A stretch of 5,601 nucleotides of DNA from Anaerolineae bacterium (GTDB lineage: Bacteria; Chloroflexota; Anaerolineae; Aggregatilineales; Aggregatilineaceae). Shown piece after piece: positions 1 to 5,198 of this stretch. The notes beneath the pieces are model-generated. The model searched no databases and was not told where the DNA came from. It was given only the letters and a program-made list of their open reading frames with translations. The DNA lies in NCBI GenBank assembly GCA_016929355.1, contig JAFGJA010000272.1, positions 1-5,601 on the forward strand, read 5' to 3'. Positions within the stretch are counted from its first letter, which is position 1. Every line of letters starts with the position of its first letter. The translations under genes were made by a program, and so were the position numbers.

Positions 1-785
1 ATCAACCCGTCGAGTCGTTCCGCTTCCAGCACGATCTGGTGCATCAAGTCCCGATCCGTCAGATCGAGTTGGCCGCTCCGTTCGAGTTTGGATTCGAGCA
101 AGCGCGCCAATCCGAGCAGCGTATGCAACGGCGTGCGCAGTTCGTGCCGCAGATTCGCGCCGGGTTTGGGAATTTCGCGCAGGCTTTGCGCGGCCCGGAT
201 CGCGGCTTCGCGGTTATCCACACCGAGTTTGCTGTAAATGTTGGAAATGTGGTTGCGCACCGTGCCATTGGCAATACCGAGCGCGTCCGCGATTTCGGGG
301 TTGGTGTGACCTTCCGCCGCCAGCCGCAGGATTGAGCGTTCGCGGGCGGTTAGTGTATGTTTGCGCCGCGCCGCCGAAAGGCCCATGGCCGCGCCGGGCG
401 ATAAAAACGTCCGGCCCTGCGCCACCGTCCGCACGCCATCCGCCAATCGCAGCGAGAAATCGTCACTTTTGATGACGTAGCCCTTCGCCCCCGCGCGCAG
501 CAGTTCATCGATCCAGAGCGGATCGTCGTGCCCGGTCAGGATCAAGATCGCCATAGCCGCGAACCGTGCGACAAGATCGCGCACCGCCGCTACCGGTTCA
601 AACGCCTGCCCCGCAAACGACAAATCCAACACCAGCACATCCGGTGTATCCTGCATAATATGCGTCATCATCTCGGCGGAATCCTGACTCTCCCAGATGA
701 TATGCAGGTCGAGTTCGCGCGCGAGTTCCTGCCGCACAATTTTGAGCATCAGGGGGTGATCGTCGATCAAGGCCACGCGGATCAT
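1..785 (-). CDS. Response regulator with LuxR-type HTH fused to a HisKA domain (3' end outside window)
   Basis: Read on the minus strand from ATG at 785, an open frame of 261 complete codons runs off the left edge. Residues 1-110 are a receiver domain: acidic pair D8/D9, phospho-acceptor D54 in DVLVLDLS, T84 in ILILTG and K106 in GYVIKS, all canonical. Residues 144-199 are a complete NarL/LuxR-type HTH (LTARERSILRLAAEGHTNPE, then GTVRNHISNIYSKLGV). After a linker of only about 10 residues, 212-261 read as a HisKA dimerisation and phospho-acceptor domain, with H-box LRHELRTPLH (H214) and the usual second helix ending EAERLDGL. A HATPase domain would be expected next, outside the window. No stop or frame break separates HTH from HisKA. 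GGAAG at 794-798 lies 8 nt before the ATG and supports this start. Inference: a cytoplasmic DNA-binding regulator that also takes part in phosphotransfer. The signal sensed and the target genes are unknown. Confidence 0.9.
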   Translation of the reverse strand, partial: MIRVALIDDHPLMLKIVRQELARELDLHIIWESQDSAEMMTHIMQDTPDVLVLDLSFAGQAFEPVAAVRDLVARFAAMAILILTGHDDPLWIDELLRAGAKGYVIKSDDFSLRLADGVRTVAQGRTFLSPGAAMGLSAARRKHTLTARERSILRLAAEGHTNPEIADALGIANGTVRNHISNIYSKLGVDNREAAIRAAQSLREIPKPGANLRHELRTPLHTLLGLARLLESKLERSGQLDLTDRDLMHQIVLEAERLDGL

Positions 786-861
786 GCGATTTGCTTCCGT
801 CTATCTCTTTAAATTTAGTAAATTTTCCCTACCCCATAATATTTACGCTTAACCTGATTCC
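786..861 (-). promoter_or_regulatory. AT-rich upstream region of the response regulator, with a near-palindrome
   Basis: This stretch before the regulator start is much richer in A+T than the surrounding genes. It contains two AAATTT hexamers (811-816 and 820-825) separated by AGT, forming a 15-bp dyad that is symmetric except at its centre, 26-40 nt upstream of the ATG. A TATTAT hexamer on the minus strand is a possible -10 element, but no convincing -35 lies at the right distance. It probably contains the regulator's promoter, and the dyad could be a binding site. Neither can be proven from sequence. Confidence 0.35.
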
Positions 862-883
862 CCCTCTCCGTTTTTGGAGAGGG
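862..883. repeat. Perfect 8-bp hairpin, possible dispersed extragenic repeat
   Basis: CCCTCTCC (862-869) and GGAGAGGG (876-883) form a perfect stem around a six-base loop. It lies 9 bp past the stop codon of the M42 peptidase B gene and is followed on the plus strand by AGCCAGGGGCTA. Neither strand has a T-run after the stem, so it is not a typical intrinsic terminator, though it could protect or attenuate the transcript end. Stems of this CCCTCTCC...GGAGAGGG type recur between genes in some environmental bacteria. Membership of such a family is inferred from resemblance only. Confidence 0.5.
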
Positions 884-892
884 AGCCAGGGG

Positions 893-2053
893 CTACCGTC
901 CCAACGCATAGCGCGGCGTAAGGTCCGGCACGACGTTCAGCGCCGCGATCAGGAAATAGGCCAGCCACCAGACGCCATGCTGCACATCGCTGAGATGCGC
1001 CGACTCGTGCCCGGTATGCGCATCGGTCATCGGTGGGCCAATCAGCGCCAACATACGCGCCCACCGTCCCAAAATCATATCATCACTGCGCGAGAGATAG
1101 CCCGTATTCATCTGCACCGTACCCGGACGCTGCGTATTGATTGCTGCCGCCAGATCAACCGCCAGCGCGTGATAATTCGGCGGCACAATCGAGCCGCGCC
1201 CCCAATTCGACGCAGCCGCATGGCTCACCCCCGCGCCAGGCTGCGGCACAAGACCCGCCCCGGCGCTGTGTGCATCCAAACAAATACAGCCATAGGTCGG
1301 CGGCGGCAAAGTATAGGTCAAACGCGCCGCGCCATGTCCAAAAAAGCCCTCCGGCGGCCCTTCTTCCTGATCGGTGAACACGAACAAGCAGCGTCGATCC
1401 CGCTCGCGCATCACGTTCTCAACCGAACGCAGCACCGCCGCCGTGAGGATCGCAGTCAGTACGCCCAAACTGTTATCAAGCCCCGTGCCGATCACGGTTT
1501 GCCCGTCAAAGGCGGGATTCACGTCCAGCAAAATTGTATCATGCCAACGAAGTTTGCCCTTTTTGGCGTCAAAATGCAGCGATTCCACGCCATTTTCTTT
1601 GCGCGATACAATCTGACCCGCCGCGCCGACCACTAATTTCCCGCGCTCAAAATGGACCGCTTTGGCTCCCACGCGCTGCTCACCCTCAGGAAAACGATTC
1701 GCGCAGATCGGGAATAGTTCGCCCGTGTCGAGTGATTTCACGCGAAACGAGGGGCGATCCATGTGCGCGACGACGACAAGATCGGCAGTCGGCTTATCCG
1801 CGCCCAACCAGATCGCCGTATTACCCGTTGAACCGAAGTGCGGCGTGGTGCGGTCCCGCAGATCGAGCTGCTCCGCTAACACGGCGATATCATCCCCGAT
1901 CCCGCCGAGCAGATTCGCGCCGCCGGAAGGCGCATGAGCCAGCAGCAACCGCCGCAGCATCGACCACACTATAGCCTGATCGGTCAGCGCGGGCAGATCG
2001 GTCAGGCGTTGCGCGAGGGCAGGCAAGGCGTTATTCAGAAGGTTAACAGGCAT
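893..2053 (-). CDS. M42-family metallopeptidase B (divergent FrvX-like aminopeptidase)
   Basis: 386 aa from ATG at 2053, near the usual length for M42 co-catalytic zinc aminopeptidases. These are cytoplasmic enzymes that trim short peptides, often as large oligomers. Residues numbered from this ATG: H97 and D99 in VVAHMD, bridging D193 in GTGLDNS, E230/E231 in FTDQEEG, D260 in CICLDAH, and H346 in the C-terminal DAHTGHESAHLSD. This is the full expected set of two-metal ligands plus catalytic acids. The roughly 95 residues between D99 and D193 match the inserted dimerisation domain. Side motifs are off-consensus (HMDRPSF, LDNS where most members have DDR), so it is a divergent member. It could differ in substrate. 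A frame-equivalent GTG at 2068 would add five residues, but it has no Shine-Dalgarno, whereas GAGGGG lies 7 nt before the ATG. It is the last gene of the three-gene cluster. Family call is firm; substrate is unknown. Confidence 0.88.
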   Translation of the reverse strand: MPVNLLNNALPALAQRLTDLPALTDQAIVWSMLRRLLLAHAPSGGANLLGGIGDDIAVLAEQLDLRDRTTPHFGSTGNTAIWLGADKPTADLVVVAHMDRPSFRVKSLDTGELFPICANRFPEGEQRVGAKAVHFERGKLVVGAAGQIVSRKENGVESLHFDAKKGKLRWHDTILLDVNPAFDGQTVIGTGLDNSLGVLTAILTAAVLRSVENVMRERDRRCLFVFTDQEEGPPEGFFGHGAARLTYTLPPPTYGCICLDAHSAGAGLVPQPGAGVSHAAASNWGRGSIVPPNYHALAVDLAAAINTQRPGTVQMNTGYLSRSDDMILGRWARMLALIGPPMTDAHTGHESAHLSDVQHGVWWLAYFLIAALNVVPDLTPRYALGR

Positions 2054-2060
2054 GAGATTT

Positions 2061-2066
2061 CCCCTC
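2061..2066 (-). promoter_or_regulatory. Shine-Dalgarno deciding the start of M42 peptidase B
   Basis: GAGGGG on the minus strand, 7 nt before ATG 2053. It overlaps the TGA stop of the upstream M42 gene (2065-2067), so ribosomes finishing that gene sit on the initiation site. This favours ATG 2053 over GTG 2068, which would overlap the upstream stop as GTGA but has only AT-rich sequence without a Shine-Dalgarno before it. Confidence 0.65.
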
Positions 2067-3150
2067 ACGGTAAATTACAGGGATCGGACAGTTCAAGTGT
2101 GAGCAAGCGCATGGCGTGAACGAGATCGCCCAAATGGATCATTTCTTGCGGGGCGTGTTTGCTGCGCATCGGCAAACCAATGATCGCGCTCGGAATCCCC
2201 AACCACATTGCTACACGCGCATCACTCATCAAGCCGCGAATCGCGTCTTCCTGAAACGGAATGTTTTGCGTCAGGGCCTGATCTTTAAGATGGCTACGCA
2301 GCCCCGGCGCGGCGTGCCAACCGTTCAACCCGCTTACATAAAGAAACGAGGTCAAGACCGGGCCGCCGCCTAATCGAACCGATCCGCGCGGCGCGGTTTC
2401 GGGCGTGTCATAGCTCAACGTCCCATCCACAAAAATCGCGTGCCGGGGCGCGATCTGGCGTAAGGCGTGTAATGCGCCCGCACAGGTGGTTTCTTCCTGT
2501 ACCGTACCAACCACATAAACGGCCCTGTTTGCTGCAAACTGCGTCTTAGCCTGACCGAGCCATTCACCCAGCGCCAGCAGCACCGCACAGCCCGCCCGGT
2601 TATCCAGGTACGGCGCGCTGTACAGGTGATCACTCAGGAGCGTGATCTGTGGCGCGAACGTGACCGGCGCAGTGACCGCGATTTCGTCACACAGCGCCGG
2701 GTCGATCTGGACATAGAGATCGTCAAACGTGGTCGCCAGATCGCCCGCTTGCGCGAGATGCTGCGCCCGCACCCCGATCACGCCGGGAATGCCCGGCAGC
2801 GCAGGCGGGGCCGCGCTCTGATCATGATACCGCCAGATAGTGACCGCCGCGCCGGGTAACGCCTTGAGATTGACACCGCCCACCGGCACAACGCGACAAA
2901 TCCCATCGTCGCGCACCGTCTTGATCATAAACCCGACGGTATCCATGTGGGCCAGAACCGCGATTTTATGCGCGGCATCGGCGGGACCGAAACGGGCGAT
3001 CAGATTGCCAATGTCATCACACCAGACCAGATCGGCATGGGGACGCAGTTCACCCGCCATATACCCCATCACAGCGCTTTCGTGTCCGGCCAGACCGCCC
3101 AACGGAATCAGCGCAGCTAACCGGTCACGAAGCTGGCTTACATCCCACAT
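2065..3150 (-). CDS. M42-family metallopeptidase A (FrvX/glutamyl aminopeptidase-like)
   Basis: 361 aa, a normal length for M42. Motifs are close to the family consensus: H68 and D70 in LAHMDTVGFM, bridging D183 in PYLDNRAG, catalytic E219 and metal ligand E220 in GTVQEETTCAGA, D242 in AIFVDGT, and H332 in GLPMRSKHAPQE near the C-terminus. The segment between D70 and D183 fits the inserted dimerisation domain. There is no signal peptide or membrane segment, so it acts in the cytoplasm. The expected role is removal of N-terminal residues from short peptides; the preferred residue cannot be read from sequence. Its ATG overlaps the stop of the nucleoside hydrolase by one base (TGATG) and has no clear Shine-Dalgarno, so translational coupling is likely. 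It is followed directly by the second, more divergent M42 gene. Some M42-like proteins were once annotated as endoglucanases; the complete metal site argues for peptidase. Confidence 0.93.
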   Translation of the reverse strand: MWDVSQLRDRLAALIPLGGLAGHESAVMGYMAGELRPHADLVWCDDIGNLIARFGPADAAHKIAVLAHMDTVGFMIKTVRDDGICRVVPVGGVNLKALPGAAVTIWRYHDQSAAPPALPGIPGVIGVRAQHLAQAGDLATTFDDLYVQIDPALCDEIAVTAPVTFAPQITLLSDHLYSAPYLDNRAGCAVLLALGEWLGQAKTQFAANRAVYVVGTVQEETTCAGALHALRQIAPRHAIFVDGTLSYDTPETAPRGSVRLGGGPVLTSFLYVSGLNGWHAAPGLRSHLKDQALTQNIPFQEDAIRGLMSDARVAMWLGIPSAIIGLPMRSKHAPQEMIHLGDLVHAMRLLTLELSDPCNLP

Positions 3151-4079
3151 CAGCTTAACATGCGCTCAAATAAGCGGTAAACACCGCCGGTATCGATCTG
3201 AGTGATAATGTGGACATTGGGCGTCTTGCCGGTTGTGCCCAGATGATCGATGATCGTTTGGCCGCGCGTTTGTGCCCCCTGCACTTCCATCGTCACATAG
3301 CGGTGATCGCTGGCGCGAATCAGCGCCGGATCAAGCGTGATCGCCATAGCGAGCGGATCGGGCAACAAATACCCAATGCCATCCCGATTTAAGCCGCGCA
3401 AAAAATCAGCCGTTGTCTGGCCGGTTTCGCGGAAAAACCGCCCGGCGGGGGTTTCAAGCGCCGCCAATGCATCGTAATCCGCCCAGCTAAAACCATGTTG
3501 AACCGTCGTTTCCCACGACACCATTGACGATGCAGGAAAGCGATCCAGGACCACTAACGCCGCTTCGGGATCGACATACATATTGTATTCGGCGGTGAGG
3601 TTGCGCGTATTACCCATTGCGGCAATCGTGCCCCCCATGAAGACCAATTGGCCGACCTTTTGCGGGAAATCGGGATCGAGATGGCACGCCAGCGCCAGAT
3701 TCGTCATCGGGCCAAGCGCCACGATTGTATACTCGCCGGGCGACTCGTTCACCAACCGGATCAGCGCCTTAACCGCGTGTTCGGCTTCTAACGGGCGATC
3801 CTGCTGTGGGCGGTTTTGGTAATTGCCTAAACCATCATTCCCCATCAGATCAACCGGTTCCCAATAGCCGGGAATGAGCGGGCGTTCCGCGCCCCGGTAG
3901 ATCGGCACATCCGCCTGCATCACGTCCAGCGTTGCGGAAACATTGCGTGTCACCCAATTCACATGGGTATTGCCGGTCAGGGTGGTGATCGCTTCGACGC
4001 TCACACCAGGCTGGGTTAGCGCCATCATAATCGCCTGCGAATCATCTACGCCAGCGTCAGTATCAATAATTAATCGCAC
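3150..4079 (-). CDS. Inosine/uridine-preferring nucleoside hydrolase family protein
   Basis: 309 aa, the normal size for the family, which splits the N-glycosidic bond of nucleosides to give free base and ribose using a bound calcium ion. The N-terminal signature is IIDTDAGVDDSQA with D6, D8, D12 and D13 (consensus DTDPGxDDA). N37 lies in LTGNTH, T126 in ALGPMTNLALA, and the ribose-binding segment AEYNMYVDPEAA gives E164, N166 and D170. The late calcium-ligand motif reads LPDPLAMA (D241). The classic protozoal-type enzymes have His just before this Asp; here it is Pro, so substrate range and general acid cannot be inferred from them. The start is GTG at 4079: the protein begins directly with the conserved first strand, and a weak AAAGAGA lies 7 nt upstream. 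No signal peptide, so cytoplasmic. It is the first gene of the cluster with the two M42 peptidases, suggesting nucleoside and peptide salvage. Family is secure; substrate is not. Confidence 0.92.
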   Translation of the reverse strand: MRLIIDTDAGVDDSQAIMMALTQPGVSVEAITTLTGNTHVNWVTRNVSATLDVMQADVPIYRGAERPLIPGYWEPVDLMGNDGLGNYQNRPQQDRPLEAEHAVKALIRLVNESPGEYTIVALGPMTNLALACHLDPDFPQKVGQLVFMGGTIAAMGNTRNLTAEYNMYVDPEAALVVLDRFPASSMVSWETTVQHGFSWADYDALAALETPAGRFFRETGQTTADFLRGLNRDGIGYLLPDPLAMAITLDPALIRASDHRYVTMEVQGAQTRGQTIIDHLGTTGKTPNVHIITQIDTGGVYRLFERMLS

Positions 4080-4192
4080 GATATAATCTCTTTTCGTTTG
4101 CCAAAAATCCCTACGACTCAGTGTATCATGATCACCCTAAAACAGCGAAAATAGCTGCCAAGATAGGGTATAGTAGAGGCTAATTTGCCTTT
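4080..4192. promoter_or_regulatory. Divergent intergenic region between nucleoside hydrolase and isomerase genes
   Basis: About 110 bp of AT-rich non-coding DNA up to the left flank of the inserted element. It must carry the promoter of the minus-strand hydrolase cluster and probably that of the plus-strand isomerase gene. TATAGT at 4169-4174 is a possible plus-strand -10, but no good -35 precedes it. ATCATGAT (8-bp palindrome, about 4126-4133) is a weak operator candidate. I found no purine-riboswitch-like conserved core in the hydrolase leader. Confidence 0.35.
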
Positions 4193-4199
4193 ATCATTT
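4193..4199. repeat. Left copy of putative target-site duplication (ATCATTT)
   Basis: This ATCATTT abuts the left inverted repeat. The identical heptamer at 4308-4314 abuts the right one. Confidence 0.6.
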
Positions 4200-4307
4200 G
4201 ATGCTGTTGGCGAACCTGATTTTCGTAGGGGAGGGTTTGCAAACCCTCCCTGGGCTTTGCAAAGTCGCCCCTACAAAAGCCTGCGAAACGAGTTCGCCAA
4301 CAGTATC
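4200..4307. mobile_element. MITE-like element with terminal inverted repeats and 7-bp flanking direct repeat
   Basis: A 108-bp non-coding element. Its ends are 16-bp inverted repeats (4200-4215 and 4292-4307) matching at 15 of 16 positions; the shared core is CTGTTGGCGAAC / GTTCGCCAACAG. The sequence ATCATTT lies immediately outside both ends (4193-4199 and 4308-4314), which looks like a 7-bp target-site duplication. Inside are a second inverted pair, GTAGGGG (4225-4231) with CCCCTAC (4268-4274), a perfect 22-bp palindrome at 4229-4250, and a 10-bp palindrome CTTTGCAAAG at 4255-4264. There is no transposase, so mobility would need one supplied elsewhere. It lies about 10 bp before the isomerase Shine-Dalgarno, so if transcribed it would put stable hairpins in that 5' leader. 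The alternative is a chance compound palindrome or REP-like repeat; the matching flanks favour insertion. Confidence 0.7.
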
Positions 4308-4314
4308 ATCATTT
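4308..4314. repeat. Right copy of putative target-site duplication (ATCATTT)
   Basis: Identical to 4193-4199 and directly adjacent to the right terminal inverted repeat. It is followed within a few bases by the Shine-Dalgarno of the isomerase gene. Confidence 0.6.
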
Positions 4315-4317
4315 TCT

Positions 4318-4324
4318 AAGGAGG
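4318..4324 (+). promoter_or_regulatory. Strong Shine-Dalgarno of the isomerase gene
   Basis: AAGGAGG ends 9 nt before ATG 4334. It is the strongest ribosome binding site in the window and fixes the start of the downstream gene. It lies immediately outside the MITE-like element, so the insertion left translation initiation intact. Confidence 0.85.
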
Positions 4325-4333
4325 AGTTCTGTT

Positions 4334-5116
4334 ATGGACCGTCCAATTTTAGCGGCCCAACTGTATACCATTCGTGAGTTCACCCAAACCGCCGCCGACT
4401 TTGCCGCCAGTCTGCAAAAAATCCGCGACATAGGCTACACCGCCGTACAGGTATCCGCCATCGGCCCGATCCCACACCAAGAGGTATGGGATATTGTCAG
4501 CGATTTGGGGCTGACCGTCTGCAATACGCATATCGGCTTCGATAAATTGCAAAGTGATCTGGATGACGTGATCGCGCAGCATAAACTCTGGCAAACGCGG
4601 CATGTGGCGCTCGGCAGTATGCCGGAGGAATTTCGTACCGCCGAGGAAGACAGTTATAAGCGTTTTGCGGCGATTGCCAATCAGATCGGGGAAAAACTGT
4701 ACGCGCACGATCTGACCTTCAGCTACCACAATCACAACTTTGAATTTGTGCGGTTTGGCACAGGCGCAACCGCGCGCACCGGGTTGGATGTGATCTACGA
4801 GGAAACCGATCCGCGCTATGTGCAAGCCGAGATCGATACCTATTGGGTGCAGCACGGCGGCGGCGATCCGGCAGCGTGGATCGTCAAAATGAAAGACCGG
4901 ATGCCGGTGGTGCATCTCAAAGATATGGTCATACTGAACGGCGAGCAAACGATGGCCGAAGTCGGTGAAGGCAACATGAATTTCCCCGCGATCCTCGCCG
5001 CGTGTCAAGAGGCCAATGTCGAATGGTACGCGGTGGAACAGGACATCTGCCAGCGCGATCCGTTCGAGAGCTTGCGCATCAGTTTCGAGAATCTAAACGC
5101 GATGGGTTATAGGTAA
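4334..5116 (+). CDS. Sugar phosphate isomerase/epimerase-like TIM-barrel protein (AP_endonuc_2 fold)
   Basis: 260 aa, typical for the single-domain family that includes IolE, hydroxypyruvate isomerase and ketose 3-epimerases. The N-terminus (LAAQLYTIREF) and KIRDIGYTAVQVS fit the first barrel strands. Probable metal and substrate residues follow in family order: YHNHNFEF (H132, H134, E137), QAEIDTYWV (D168), VVHLKDM (H194, K196, D197), VGEGNMNF (E212) and YAVEQD (E235). By analogy with the family, E137, D168, H194 and E235 would hold a divalent metal. No signal peptide or membrane segment, so cytoplasmic. Start fixed by AAGGAGG 9 nt upstream. It is transcribed divergently from the nucleoside hydrolase cluster and alone on its strand within the window. 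A role in using the sugar released by that hydrolase is conceivable but not shown. The exact substrate cannot be assigned; many such proteins are annotated only to fold. Confidence 0.88.
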   Translation: MDRPILAAQLYTIREFTQTAADFAASLQKIRDIGYTAVQVSAIGPIPHQEVWDIVSDLGLTVCNTHIGFDKLQSDLDDVIAQHKLWQTRHVALGSMPEEFRTAEEDSYKRFAAIANQIGEKLYAHDLTFSYHNHNFEFVRFGTGATARTGLDVIYEETDPRYVQAEIDTYWVQHGGGDPAAWIVKMKDRMPVVHLKDMVILNGEQTMAEVGEGNMNFPAILAACQEANVEWYAVEQDICQRDPFESLRISFENLNAMGYR

Positions 5117-5131
5117 AATTGATCCCGTTGG

Positions 5132-5186
5132 CGTAGGGGCCGACCAACGTGTCGGCCCAGGGCGAACACGTTGGTTCGCCCCTACG
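5132..5186. repeat. Inverted repeat with GTAGGGG/CCCCTAC ends in the convergent gap
   Basis: The arms 5132-5152 and 5166-5186 are complementary at 19 of 21 positions and begin CGTAGGGG / end CCCCTACG. Two alternative smaller hairpins are nested within: GGCCGAC (5138-5144) with GTCGGCC (5151-5157), and GGGCGAAC (5160-5167) with GTTCGCCC (5174-5181). It fills most of the 82-bp gap between the isomerase stop and the stop of the oppositely oriented peptidase gene. No T-run follows on either strand, so it is not a classic intrinsic terminator, but strong structure here could limit read-through from both genes. It shares the GTAGGGG/CCCCTAC arms with the element at 4200-4307. I see no flanking direct repeat. 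Confidence 0.7.
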
Positions 5187-5198
5187 AAAAACCATCTA

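Noticed and set aside
39..335. Small plus- and minus-strand frames over the left end
   Set aside because: They are out of frame with the receiver-HTH-HisKA reading frame, which is open across the whole stretch and accounts for it.
791..1636. Plus-strand open frame of 281 codons opposite the M42 peptidase B gene
   Set aside because: It is Arg/His/Gln-rich with no recognisable motif, and it overlaps a gene whose metal-ligand motifs are all intact. It is a product of GC-rich codon use on the other strand.
4080..4192. Purine-type riboswitch in the nucleoside hydrolase leader
   Set aside because: The leader shows only 4-5 bp stems and lacks the conserved junction sequences expected of purine or other known riboswitches.
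4349..5008. Minus-strand open frame of 219 codons opposite the isomerase gene
   Set aside because: The plus-strand gene has a strong ribosome binding site and family motifs throughout. The antisense frame shows no domain and no credible start signal.
5132..5186. Bidirectional intrinsic terminator between the convergent genes
   Set aside because: The stems are strong, but neither strand has a T-run after them. It is better described as a repeat that may have a secondary effect on transcript ends.
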